Source: an uncultured Pseudomonas sp. (GTDB lineage Bacteria; Pseudomonadota; Gammaproteobacteria; Pseudomonadales; Pseudomonadaceae). Taken from it: DNA of 7,213 nt. The DNA is taken from NCBI RefSeq assembly GCF_946885885.1, contig NZ_CAMPHN010000203.1:1-7213 (forward strand), read 5' to 3'. The notes below the pieces were generated by a model. The model did not search any database. It was not told where the DNA came from and saw only the letters and a program-made list of their open reading frames with translations. Shown one piece after another: positions 1 to 7,080 of this stretch. The position numbers and the translations under genes were made by a program. How positions within the stretch are numbered: position 1 is the first letter of the stretch; every line of letters starts with the position of its first letter.

Positions 1-2
1 GC

Positions 3-305
3 GACCGCTTCACCTTTGCCGAAACCCTGGCGTTTATCGCCGAACATTACGACTACCGGCAGAGCGCCTTCACCAATGGCGCCACGATCAATGCCGCGGG
101 GCAGAACGAGGGTTCGTGCAAGACCCTGGGCCTGGCACTACTCGAAGGCCTGAGCCTGGAGGAAACCCTGCGCTGCTTCGGCGAGCATTACCGCAGCGTG
201 CTGGCCAGCCCGCATGCCGACGACCACGGCAATATCCGCGCGCTAATGGCCACCGGCCTGGCCGGCGTGCGTTTCGAACAGCCGCCGCTGACCCGCAAGC
301 CCTGA
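3..305 (+). CDS. HopJ family protein, C-terminal 100 residues (5' partial)
   Basis: This open frame enters from the left edge and ends at TGA 303-305. It reads DRFTFAETLAFIAEHYDY, then TNGATINAAGQNEGSCK, and later LRCFGEHYR and DDHGNIRALMATG, close to the end. This order matches the HopJ type III effector family (PF08888) as I know it: a short N-terminal helix, the AGxNxGSCK-like motif, an FGxxYR motif and a final NIRxFMxxGWxGxxF stretch. Family members are about 110-120 residues, so only some 10-15 N-terminal residues should be missing. Despite the name, which comes from a plant-pathogen protein, homologues are widespread in non-pathogenic bacteria and no secretion context is seen here, so an ordinary small cytoplasmic protein of unknown role is the safer reading. 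The next gene on the strand is 191 bases away and appears to have its own promoter. Confidence 0.85.
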   Translation, partial: DRFTFAETLAFIAEHYDYRQSAFTNGATINAAGQNEGSCKTLGLALLEGLSLEETLRCFGEHYRSVLASPHADDHGNIRALMATGLAGVRFEQPPLTRKP

Positions 306-322
306 ATCGGCCGCCGTCAACC

Positions 323-359
323 GCGCAAAAAGTTGCGCAGTTGTCGGCAAAAGCTGACA
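323..359 (+). other. Two tandem short hairpins after the HopJ gene
   Basis: GCGCAA (323-328) and TTGCGC (333-338) form a perfect 6-bp stem with an AAAG loop. Three bases later TGTCGGC (342-348) pairs with GCTGACA (353-359) around an AAAA loop, with one G-T wobble. Neither is followed by a T-run on the plus strand, so they are not typical rho-independent terminators. They may stabilise the HopJ mRNA 3' end or serve as protein-binding sites for the following promoter. Function is not known. Confidence 0.4.
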
Positions 360-384
360 GACATCACAAAAAAACCTGTTTATG
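354..384 (+). promoter_or_regulatory. Candidate sigma-70 promoter for the glycolipid-binding protein gene
   Basis: CTGACA at 354-359 matches five of six bases of the -35 consensus. The A/T-rich stretch TGTTTATGCT follows. Taking GTTTAT (378-383) as the -10 gives an 18-base spacer; TTTATG gives 19 and the visually attractive TATGCT gives 21. A start of transcription near 390 would leave a leader of about 100 bases before ATG 497, or about 30 bases before the alternative GTG 422. The -10 match is moderate, so this is only a candidate. Confidence 0.35.
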
Positions 385-496
385 CTGCACGCCATTACGG
401 GAATGCCAGGGAGGGTATTTCGTGCGTCGCGGCGCCCGCTGCCACTCCAGCCCTCCAGGTTCCCCGTCGTCCCTTACCTGGCGTGGAGTCGCACCT

Positions 497-1084
497 ATGC
501 AGCAGACCTTGGTATGGAAACCATGGCACAACCCCGGCGTGGAAAATCTGCGACTGAACATAGATGACAATGGCATACACGCCAGCAGCCATCTGATGCA
601 GAGCATGCAGGGCCATAGCATCGCCGCCACCTATGTCTTGAACTGCGACCCGCTCTGGCGCTTCCGGCGGCTCTGGCTGAAGGTGGACAACCACGGCCAA
701 CGCAGCCTCAACGTGCACCGCGATATCCGTGGCAACTGGTTTCACAATGGCGAACCGCGCCCCGACCTGCAGCAATGCCAGCACATCATGCTCTCGGCCT
801 CCCCCTTCACCCACACCCCGGTGCTGCAACGCTGCGCCCTGGAGATCGGCCAAAGCGAGCAGGTGCAGGTGGCGTACATCGACTTGCTCACCCTGAAGAT
901 CGAGGCCCGCAGCCAGCGCTACCAACGCCTGCGCCAACTGGGCCGCGAAGCGCTTTACCGCAGCGAAACGCAAGGCAAGAAGAGCAACCAGCTGACCGTC
1001 GACGAACACGCGCTATTGATGAGCGCCAGCGATCAATACGTACGCCTGAGCTCGCACAGCTTGAAGATCAATACCTGGGTGTAA
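497..1084 (+). CDS. Putative glycolipid-binding protein (PF06475/DUF1089 type)
   Basis: The 195-residue protein starts MQQTLVWKPWHNPGVENLRL and has no signal peptide or membrane segment. It has the pattern of the 'putative glycolipid-binding' family (PF06475), known from a P. aeruginosa structural-genomics protein (PA1994, from memory): an N-terminal W..PG.E.L strand, a DIRGNW turn at residues 76-81, SASPFTHTPVLQR at 100-112 in place of the family's TPFTNTLPIRR, then VAYIDLLTLKIEARSQRY and LTVDEHALL. Length is usual for the family. The glycolipid link rests on structural resemblance to lipoprotein-carrier folds, not on shown biochemistry. ATG 497 has GTGGAG at 483-488 with an 8-base spacer and fits the family N-terminus. 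An in-frame GTG at 422 has an even better Shine-Dalgarno (AGGGAGGG, 408-415) but would add 25 residues of Pro/Ser/Arg-rich sequence. A REP-like palindrome follows 11 bases after the stop. Confidence 0.85.
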   Translation: MQQTLVWKPWHNPGVENLRLNIDDNGIHASSHLMQSMQGHSIAATYVLNCDPLWRFRRLWLKVDNHGQRSLNVHRDIRGNWFHNGEPRPDLQQCQHIMLSASPFTHTPVLQRCALEIGQSEQVQVAYIDLLTLKIEARSQRYQRLRQLGREALYRSETQGKKSNQLTVDEHALLMSASDQYVRLSSHSLKINTWV

Positions 1085-1095
1085 GACGGGCCCAT

Positions 1096-1112
1096 CCCGG
1101 ATTGCATCCGGG
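1096..1112. repeat. REP-like palindrome, CCCGGAT-TGC-ATCCGGG
   Basis: A perfect 7-bp inverted repeat (CCCGGAT / ATCCGGG) with a TGC loop lies 11 bases after the stop of the glycolipid-binding protein gene. The same core recurs at 1168-1185, 1485-1500, 5632-5649 and 5674-5694, so it belongs to a repeat family and is not a one-off terminator. Extragenic palindromes of this type in Pseudomonas are usually mobilised by RAYT transposases acting elsewhere in the genome. Here it may also protect the mRNA 3' end. Confidence 0.75.
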
Positions 1113-1163
1113 TGGCAAGAGCGCGCTTTGGCGGGAGATTGGCGACGAGGCTCTGAGCAGTTC

Positions 1164-1243
1164 GTAGCCCGAATGCAATCCGGGGAAGCAGTTCTATAGC
1201 CGCTACCGATGCCCCGGATTGCGCTAACGCTTATCCGAGCTAC
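1164..1243. repeat. REPIN-like inverted pair of REP elements
   Basis: The left arm (1164-1185) begins GTAGCCCGAATGCAATCC and the right arm (1212-1243) begins CCCCGGATTGCGCTAACG and ends ATCCGAGCTACC. The arms face each other: GTAGCCCG at the left outer end mirrors CCGAGCTAC at the right outer end. About 26 bases separate them. Two REP sequences in inverted orientation form the unit called a REPIN, which copies as a whole. The right arm has an expanded GCGCTAACGC middle, unlike the TGC loop of its relatives, so the two arms are not identical copies. Confidence 0.65.
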
Positions 1244-1247
1244 CAGG

Positions 1248-1323
1248 GTAGGGAGGACATGGCGCAGCCTTGTCCGCCACTGGCATGCGGATGGTGGACA
1301 AGCCTTCGGCATGTCCACCCTAC
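1248..1323. repeat. Second palindromic repeat family (GTAGGG-GGACA type), 31-base inverted arms
   Basis: Bases 1248-1278 and the reverse complement of 1293-1323 agree at 26 of 31 positions by hand count. Both arms start at the outside with GTAGGG and contain a GGACATG...CTTGTCC palindrome. The right arm alone forms an 11-of-12 hairpin, GGTGGACAAGCC / GGCATGTCCACC with a TTC loop. The central gap is 14 bases. The sequence differs from the CCCGGATTGC family beside it, so a second REP-like family has inserted next to the first. Confidence 0.65.
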
Positions 1324-1356
1324 AAGGCTACAAGAGCGCTCTCCCGGATAAACCTT

Positions 1357-1388
1357 GTTGGGCTTCGCTGCACTCAGCGCCAACCTAC
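1357..1388. repeat. Third palindromic repeat (GTTGGGC...CCAAC type)
   Basis: GTTGGGCTTCGCTGCACTC followed by AGCGCCAACCTAC forms an imperfect palindrome: GTTGG pairs with CCAAC and the GC-rich inner parts pair loosely. The outer end CCTAC resembles the CCCTAC end of the element just before it. Repeats of this kind (TTGGGCTTCGC... with CCAACCTAC) are frequent between genes in Pseudomonas and relatives, to my knowledge. Confidence 0.5.
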
Positions 1389-1437
1389 AAATCGTAGCCT
1401 GGTCGCTCCAAGGCTTTGGCGTGGGGATGCAGCCCCG

Positions 1438-1505
1438 GTAGCCTGGATGAAATCCGGGGAATTTCTCACCTTAACCAACACGATCCCGGCTTGCATCCGG
1501 ACTAG
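1438..1505. repeat. Degenerate REPIN-like pair of the CCCGGATTGC family
   Basis: GTAGCCTGGATGAAATCC (1438-1455), followed by GGGG, faces CCCGGCTTGCATCCGG (1485-1500), which is followed by ACTAGC. Both are altered versions of the GTAGCCCGGATGCAATCCGGG unit seen elsewhere in the window, in inverted order and about 25 bases apart. The substitutions suggest an older, decaying copy compared with the cleaner pair at 5632-5694. Confidence 0.5.
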
Positions 1506-1534
1506 CGGATACCGATCGCTCCCGCGCCCCAGCG

Positions 1535-1566
1535 TTGCATGCTCGGACCGGAGCCCGGGCATGCAA
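1535..1566 (-). other. Strong hairpin just beyond the trxB stop
   Basis: TTGCATGCTCGG (1535-1546) pairs along its full 12 bases with CCGGGCATGCAA (1555-1566), one pair being a G-T wobble, around an 8-base loop. On the minus strand it begins 7 bases after the trxB stop codon. No T-run follows on either strand, so it is better seen as an mRNA 3'-end stabiliser or rho-dependent end than as a standard intrinsic terminator. The GCATGC core also resembles the neighbouring REP elements. Confidence 0.5.
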
Positions 1567-1573
1567 TGGCTGC

Positions 1574-2719
<1,146 letters not shown>

Positions 2720-2789
2720 TTAAAGTAGCCGCACCAGGGCGCGATGGCGGAGGCACGACGCAGCGATCCCAGCATTCGGGGGCAGTGGC

Positions 2790-2795
2790 TATACT
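2790..2795 (+). promoter_or_regulatory. Possible -10 box of the diguanylate cyclase gene
   Basis: TATACT matches five of six bases of the -10 consensus, with a TG pair four bases ahead of it (one base off an ideal extended -10). No convincing -35 lies 16-18 bases upstream. If used, transcription would begin near 2802, so ATG 2800 would fall at or before the mRNA start and ATG 2827 would be the working start codon. Confidence 0.3.
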
Positions 2796-2799
2796 GCCC

Positions 2800-4815
2800 A
2801 TGTCGCCCTCCGCGCAGCCCATCGGAATGACCCTACGCAAACGCCTGTTCTGGCTGTTCACACCGCTTCTGGCGCTGACATTACTGTGCATCTATGCCCT
2901 GTCCGAACGCATTCTGCTGAGCCGTTTCGACCGCCAGGACCAACAAACGCTGTTCAACGAAGCGAACCAGTTGCACCTCTATCTGGATACCGAGACCAAG
3001 CGCCATCTCAATATGCTGCGCAGCTATGCCTGGTGGGACGAGAGCTATGACTTCGTCCAGCAGCCGCACAATGATTTCATCCGGCAACAATTGCAGTCGG
3101 ACGTGCTGATCAACTTGGCGTTCAACTTCATGGTCTATTACGACGAACGCGGGGACATCGTCGGCGAATTCTGGAATCCGCCGGATCTTCAAGACATGGT
3201 GCCCGTCGGCGACCAGCGGCCGCAGAGCCAGGCCAGCCTGCGCCAGGCCATCCTGCTGCGTAGCGAGCGCCTCGGCGCGCTGGAGAACCAATACGATCCC
3301 CAGCATTCCCTGGCCCAACTGGTGGTGGTGCGAGGCATCCCCACCCTGCTGCTGAGCAGCCCGATCAGCAATAGCCAGGGCACCGCCAGGCCGGTCGGGG
3401 TGATAATTGCGGGGCACATCCTCGACAGCCATCGCCTCGAACAACTGCAGAAGCGCAGCCAGGGAACCTTGCACCTGCTGCCGCCAAGCGGTCGCGCGGT
3501 CGACTGGCAATACTTGCCGAGCGAGGTCTCCAGCCCCAGCGGCGGCGCCCAACTGAGCCCGCGCCACATACTCGCCAGCGGTTTGCAACAAGTCGAATTG
3601 ATGTACCGCAACACCCTCGGCGAAGCCGAATTGCGTATGGAAATCAGCCTGCCGCGCCTGCTCTACCAGGAAGGCTACAACGCCATCCGCTTTTTCCTCG
3701 GCGCCGCGCTCCTGGTGGCCTTCAGCGCGATATTGCTGCTGTATCTGGGGCTCGAACACTGGATTTTGCGGCGCGTGCAGCGCATGCACCAGGAAATTTC
3801 CGCCATCGGCCACGACCACCTGCCGGCGCGCCTGAGCGACCAGGGCCACGATGAGCTGAGCGAGCTGGCCCGGGAGCTGAACCTGATGCTCGATCGCTTG
3901 CAGCAGAGTGAAGGGCGCGACCGGGCGATTCTCGATTCGATTCAGGATGGCTACTTCGAAATCGATACCCAGGGCCGCATCATCGAGGTCAATGCTGCCC
4001 TCGGCGGCCTGCTCGCTTACCCGAGCGACGGGCTCATCGGTGTGCTGTTCGAAGAACTCCTCGGCGCCGAACAAGTCGAGCGCGCCCGGCAATTGTTCGC
4101 CCAGGCCCAACTGACCGACGACAACGGCACCAGCATCTTCGCCGCCCCCTTCAAACGCGGTGACGGACGCCAGGCCTATTGCGAAATCCGCTTCTCGCCG
4201 ATCGTCGATCTGCAGGGACGACTGACCGGTTACCACGGCATCCTGCGCGACATCAGCGATCAGATGGCCTACCAGAACCGGCTGCTCGAGATGGCCTACC
4301 GCGACACCCTGACCAACCTCGGCAACCGCAAGGCATTCGCCGAACAGCTGAACAGCGCCCTGGATCAGGCGCAACGTCAGCAAACCCATCTGGCCCTGAT
4401 GTATATCGATCTGGATCGCTTCAAGGAGGTCAACGACCGCTTCGGTCACGACACCGGCGACGCCCTGCTGATGGCGATCGCCGAGCGCATGCGCAATACC
4501 TTGCGCCACCCCGATCGCGTCTACCGGCTGGGCGGCGACGAGTTCACCCTGCTGATGCCGCACACCAGCCTGGAGGCCGCTGAAAAACTGGCCGAGCGCG
4601 TGCTCGCCGCGCTCGGCATGCCCTTCATACTCAATGAGTTCAGCATCGACTTCGTCACCCCGAGCATCGGCATCGCCCTCTACCCCGAACACGCGCAAAA
4701 TGCCGAGTCGCTGATCAAAGCCGCCGACAACGCCATGTACCAGGCCAAACAGCAGCGCAACTGCGTCTACCTGTACAACGCCCCCGTCGCGCATAGGCTA
4801 GGCGCGCGCCCCTGA
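2800..4815 (+). CDS. Membrane-bound diguanylate cyclase, CHASE4-HAMP-PAS-GGDEF
   Basis: This 671-residue protein should make cyclic di-GMP from two GTP at the inner membrane in response to a periplasmic signal. Order of parts: basic TLRKR then a membrane segment (about 15-35); a periplasmic CHASE4-type sensor (about 45-290) with the hallmark YAWWDESYDF at 76-85; a second membrane segment (about 296-317); HAMP linker (about 318-370); PAS domain (about 372-490); GGDEF domain (about 499-660). The catalytic set is complete: DTLTNLGNR at 502-510, metal-binding D537 in YIDLDRFK, and GGDEF at 578-582. An inhibitory I-site, RHPD at 569-572, sits exactly five residues before GGDEF, so product feedback inhibition is expected. 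No EAL domain follows, so it is not a phosphodiesterase. ATG 2800 and ATG 2827 both lack a good Shine-Dalgarno; the latter would put the basic flank at the very N-terminus (662 residues). It resembles PAO1 PA0847 in architecture and neighbours. cysZ follows after 67 bases. Confidence 0.92.
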   Translation: MSPSAQPIGMTLRKRLFWLFTPLLALTLLCIYALSERILLSRFDRQDQQTLFNEANQLHLYLDTETKRHLNMLRSYAWWDESYDFVQQPHNDFIRQQLQSDVLINLAFNFMVYYDERGDIVGEFWNPPDLQDMVPVGDQRPQSQASLRQAILLRSERLGALENQYDPQHSLAQLVVVRGIPTLLLSSPISNSQGTARPVGVIIAGHILDSHRLEQLQKRSQGTLHLLPPSGRAVDWQYLPSEVSSPSGGAQLSPRHILASGLQQVELMYRNTLGEAELRMEISLPRLLYQEGYNAIRFFLGAALLVAFSAILLLYLGLEHWILRRVQRMHQEISAIGHDHLPARLSDQGHDELSELARELNLMLDRLQQSEGRDRAILDSIQDGYFEIDTQGRIIEVNAALGGLLAYPSDGLIGVLFEELLGAEQVERARQLFAQAQLTDDNGTSIFAAPFKRGDGRQAYCEIRFSPIVDLQGRLTGYHGILRDISDQMAYQNRLLEMAYRDTLTNLGNRKAFAEQLNSALDQAQRQQTHLALMYIDLDRFKEVNDRFGHDTGDALLMAIAERMRNTLRHPDRVYRLGGDEFTLLMPHTSLEAAEKLAERVLAALGMPFILNEFSIDFVTPSIGIALYPEHAQNAESLIKAADNAMYQAKQQRNCVYLYNAPVAHRLGARP

Positions 4816-4817
4816 GC

Positions 4818-4832
4818 GCGGGCTTTCCCCGC
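4818..4832 (+). other. Short hairpin between the cyclase gene and cysZ
   Basis: GCGGG (4818-4822) and CCCGC (4828-4832) form a perfect 5-bp GC stem with a CTTTC loop two bases after the cyclase stop. No T-run follows, so full termination is unlikely. It may mark a processing or partial attenuation point between two otherwise co-directional genes. Confidence 0.35.
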
Positions 4833-4882
4833 CTCGCCAAAGCCGGTAAGGTCGGCGCGACTTTCACTTCGCGGAGAACCCC

Positions 4883-5611
4883 ATGCCTGCGCCCGTGCTA
4901 TCCGGCCCGCAATACCTCAAGGAAGGCCTGAAACTGGTGTTGAGCCCCGGCTTGCGCCTGTTCGTACTGCTGCCCCTGGCGATCAATCTGATCCTGTTCG
5001 TGGCCCTGATCTACGTTGCCGTGCAGCAGTTCGGCGGTTGGGTCGACAGCTTTATGCCGAGCCTGCCGAACTGGCTGAGCTTTCTCGAATACATCCTGTG
5101 GCCGTTGTTCGTGGTGCTGGTGCTGCTGATGGTGTTTTTCACCTTCACCATGCTGGCCAATATCATCGCCGCGCCCTTCAACGGCTTCCTCGCGGAAAAG
5201 GTCGAGGTGGTGGTACGCGGCGAAGATACGTTCCCGCCCTTCAGCTGGGGCGAATTGCTGGCGATGGTGCCGCGCACCGTCGGCCGTGAACTGCGCAAGC
5301 TGGGCTACTTTCTGCCGCGCGCGATCGGCCTGTTGATTCTCAGCTTCATCCCGGTGGTCAACCTGGTCGCCGCGCCGCTATGGCTGCTGTTCGGCGTGTG
5401 GATGATGGCGATCCAATACATCGACTACCCCGCCGACAACAACAAGATGAGCTGGCAGGACATGCTCGCCTGGCTGCGCGAGAAGCGCTGGCAGAGCCTG
5501 GGCTTCGGCGGCATCACCTACGCGGCGCTGCTGATCCCCTTCGTCAATATCCTGATGATGCCAGCGGCCGTGGCCGGTGCCACGGTGTTCTGGGTACGCG
5601 AGCGCGGCTAG
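4883..5611 (+). CDS. cysZ: CysZ-type sulfate transporter
   Basis: This 242-residue integral inner-membrane protein belongs to the CysZ/EI24 family (PF07264), which takes up sulfate for cysteine synthesis. Hydrophobic stretches lie near 26-48, 69-94, 146-180 and 206-235. CysZ structures contain both full and half-spanning helices, so the exact topology cannot be read from sequence alone. Family signatures are visible: [21 protein letters not shown] at the N-terminus (11-35), [16 protein letters not shown] at 93-108, and [13 protein letters not shown] at 179-191. E. coli CysZ is about 253 residues, so the length fits. ATG 4883 has GCGGAG ending 6 bases before it and is the natural N-terminus. 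It lies 67 bases behind the cyclase gene and could be cotranscribed with it. No CysB-site was recognised. A REPIN begins 20 bases past the stop. Confidence 0.9.
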   Translation: MPAPVLSGPQYLKEGLKLVLSPGLRLFVLLPLAINLILFVALIYVAVQQFGGWVDSFMPSLPNWLSFLEYILWPLFVVLVLLMVFFTFTMLANIIAAPFNGFLAEKVEVVVRGEDTFPPFSWGELLAMVPRTVGRELRKLGYFLPRAIGLLILSFIPVVNLVAAPLWLLFGVWMMAIQYIDYPADNNKMSWQDMLAWLREKRWQSLGFGGITYAALLIPFVNILMMPAAVAGATVFWVRERG

Positions 5612-5631
5612 CAGGCCGATCTCAACCCTAA

Positions 5632-5694
5632 CCCGAATGCAATCCGGGGAACTCCAGCACCTGGTCAATCGCTCCCGGATTGCATCCGGGCTAC
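5632..5694. repeat. REPIN: two facing REP elements after cysZ
   Basis: CCCGAATGCAATCCGGGG (5632-5649) faces CCCGGATTGCATCCGGGCTAC (5674-5694) across a 24-base spacer. The left arm is identical over 18 bases to the arm at 1168-1185. Each arm can fold by itself (CCCGGAT / ATCCGGG), and the two can fold on each other into a long hairpin. It separates cysZ from the glycosyltransferase promoter and could end or stabilise the cysZ transcript. Confidence 0.75.
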
Positions 5695-5721
5695 AGGAGT
5701 ACCGGGCGTAAGCGGCAGCCT

Positions 5722-5761
5722 GCGTCATAAATCCGCCACACCACTGTCACATTCGCTACAT
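5722..5761 (+). promoter_or_regulatory. Pho-box-like array (PhoB operator) in front of the glycosyltransferase
   Basis: Four 7-base units start every 11 bases: GCGTCAT (5722), CCGCCAC (5733), CTGTCAC (5744) and GCTACAT (5755), with 4-base spacers AAAT, ACCA, ATTC. The PhoB consensus is CTGTCAT, four A/T-rich bases, CTGTCAC with the same 11-base period. Unit 3 matches 7 of 7, unit 1 matches 5 of 7 plus the AAAT spacer, unit 2 matches 5 of 7 and unit 4 matches 3 of 7. The array lies just where it could replace a -35 region for a start near ATG 5784. No clear -10 was seen, TACATG (5757-5762) being the best. Phosphate-starvation control is inferred. Confidence 0.5.
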
Positions 5762-5783
5762 GGCGACAGCCGACACTGCAGGC

Positions 5784-6956
5784 ATGAACACATCCCTGCG
5801 TATCGCGCTGATCAGTGAAACCTTCCCGCCGGAAATCAACGGCGTCGCCAATACCTTGAGCCACCTGACCGACGGCCTGCGCACGCGCGGGCATCGGGTG
5901 CAATTGGTGCGGCCACGCCAGAACGCCGACCCGCGCGGCGCCCAGGACGATCTGCTGCTGATCCGCGGCTGGCCGCTGCCCGGCTACCCCGGCTTGCAGT
6001 GGGGGCAGTCATCGCTGCACAAGCTGCTGCGCAGCTGGCGCATACAGCGCCCGGATGTGATCTATATCGCCACCGAAGGCCCACTCGGCTTGTCGGCACT
6101 GCGCGCCGCCGGGCGCTTGCGCATTCCGGTGGTCAGCGGTTTCCACACCAACTTCCAGCAATACAGCAGGCATTACGGCTTCAACTTGCTGACCCGCGCC
6201 CTGACCGCTTACCTGCGCTGGTTCCACAACCGCACACGGATGACTCTGGTGCCCAGCGCCAGCCAGCGGATAGCCCTGCAACGTCGGGGCTTCGAGCGCC
6301 TGCAAATGCTCTCGCGCGGCGTCGACAGTGCCTTGTTCCATCCGACAAAGCGCTCAGACGACCTGCGTCGCAGTTGGGGCCTGGACGACCAGTCCATCGC
6401 CGTGCTGCATGTTGGCCGGCTGGCCGCGGAGAAAAACCTCGGGCTGCTGTGCAGCAGCTTTCGCGCCTTGCAACAGGCTTACCCGCAACGCCAGTTGAAG
6501 CTGATCGTGGTCGGCGACGGCCCGCAACGCGCGGGCCTGCAACAGCAGATGCCGGACGCCATCTTCTGTGGCCTGCAGCGTGGCGAGGCGCTGGCCGCGC
6601 ACTATGCCTCGGGCGATCTGTTCGTATTCCCCAGCCTCTCGGAAACCTTCGGCAACGTGGTGCTCGAAGCCCTGGCCTCGGGCCTCGGCGTGGTCGCCTT
6701 CGATCAAGCCGCCGCGGCGCAACACATCCGCCACGGACACAACGGCGCCCTCGCCCTGGACCAGGACGAGCAAAGCTTTATCGAGGCGAGTCTGTGGCTG
6801 CTGGCCGAACCGGAAAATCTGCGCCGGGTGCGCCTGAACGCCCGCCGCGATGCCGCACGCCAGAGCTGGGGGGCGATCGTCGAGCTGTTCGAACAGCACC
6901 TGAGCACCGCCCTGCTGCCCCCTGTCGAGCTACCGGCCGGGCATCCCCAGCCCTGA
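5784..6956 (+). CDS. GT4 family glycosyltransferase, probably glycolipid-forming (Agt2/PA0842-like)
   Basis: This 390-residue GT-B fold enzyme should move a sugar from a nucleotide donor to an acceptor. Seen: the N-terminal RIALISETFPPEINGVANT (6-24), GFHTNF (119-124) with the usual acceptor-side His, the donor-domain opening VGRLAAEKNL (210-219), VVGDGP (242-247), and PSLSETFGNVVLEALASG (283-300) holding the EX7E pair E287/E295. There is no signal peptide or membrane span, so it would act on the cytoplasmic membrane face. By its order after cysZ it corresponds to PAO1 PA0842. From memory, that gene (agt2) makes a glycosylated diacylglycerol during phosphate starvation; the Pho-box-like array upstream agrees. 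Other GT4 roles (mannosyl or glucosyl transfer in polysaccharide) remain possible. ATG 5784 is preferred over in-frame ATG 5760 because the latter overlaps the Pho-like array and the protein would start far from the first strand; neither has a strong Shine-Dalgarno. Confidence 0.88.
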   Translation: MNTSLRIALISETFPPEINGVANTLSHLTDGLRTRGHRVQLVRPRQNADPRGAQDDLLLIRGWPLPGYPGLQWGQSSLHKLLRSWRIQRPDVIYIATEGPLGLSALRAAGRLRIPVVSGFHTNFQQYSRHYGFNLLTRALTAYLRWFHNRTRMTLVPSASQRIALQRRGFERLQMLSRGVDSALFHPTKRSDDLRRSWGLDDQSIAVLHVGRLAAEKNLGLLCSSFRALQQAYPQRQLKLIVVGDGPQRAGLQQQMPDAIFCGLQRGEALAAHYASGDLFVFPSLSETFGNVVLEALASGLGVVAFDQAAAAQHIRHGHNGALALDQDEQSFIEASLWLLAEPENLRRVRLNARRDAARQSWGAIVELFEQHLSTALLPPVELPAGHPQP

Positions 6957-7012
6957 ACGAAGCGGGCCAGCCGACGCCCCCACCGCTCGCTGATCGCACT
7001 GTTTAGCGGGCG

Positions 7013-7037
7013 AAAAAAAGCCCCGAGGTGCCGGGGC
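7013..7037 (-). terminator. Rho-independent terminator for a minus-strand gene to the right
   Basis: On the minus strand GCCCCG (7037-7032) pairs with CGGGGC (7025-7020) around a GCACCT loop and is followed by seven T's (7019-7013). This is a standard intrinsic terminator acting leftward, so a convergent minus-strand gene or operon ends to the right of it, beyond the window. Read rightward there is no T-run, so it probably does not terminate the glycosyltransferase transcript efficiently. Confidence 0.8.
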
Positions 7038-7045
7038 CGAGGGGA

Positions 7046-7070
7046 CGTTGCGCCGTTTTGCGGCGCAACG
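7046..7070. repeat. Perfect 10-bp inverted repeat
   Basis: CGTTGCGCCG (7046-7055) and CGGCGCAACG (7061-7070) are exact reverse complements around TTTTG. The motif CAAAACG follows at once, echoing the loop's complement. No T-run follows on either strand. It lies between the minus-strand terminator and the palindromic element at the window edge; it could be the 3' hairpin of the glycosyltransferase mRNA or a separate extragenic palindrome. Confidence 0.55.
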
Positions 7071-7080
7071 CAAAACGCTA

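Noticed and set aside
116..496. Upstream part of the 322-residue frame that ends at 1084
   Set aside because: It overlaps the HopJ gene out of frame and its residues are Arg/Pro-rich shadow sequence; the family match begins at ATG 497.
306..496. Riboswitch or small RNA in the leader before the glycolipid-binding protein gene
   Set aside because: Only two short simple hairpins are visible; no known riboswitch core or terminator-flanked RNA was recognised.
1085..1573. CRISPR array among the repeats
   Set aside because: Repeats are palindromic, unequal in spacing, of several families and in inverted orientation, unlike direct repeats with uniform spacers.
2881..4794. 637-residue open frame on the minus strand opposite the cyclase gene
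   Set aside because: The plus strand encodes complete CHASE4, HAMP, PAS and GGDEF domains; the antisense frame is Val/Gln/Ala-rich with no motif and is explained by GC-biased third positions.
5999..7006. 335-residue plus-strand frame overlapping the glycosyltransferase
   Set aside because: It is a +1/+2 shadow of the GT4 gene, rich in Arg/Pro/Ala, with no motif.
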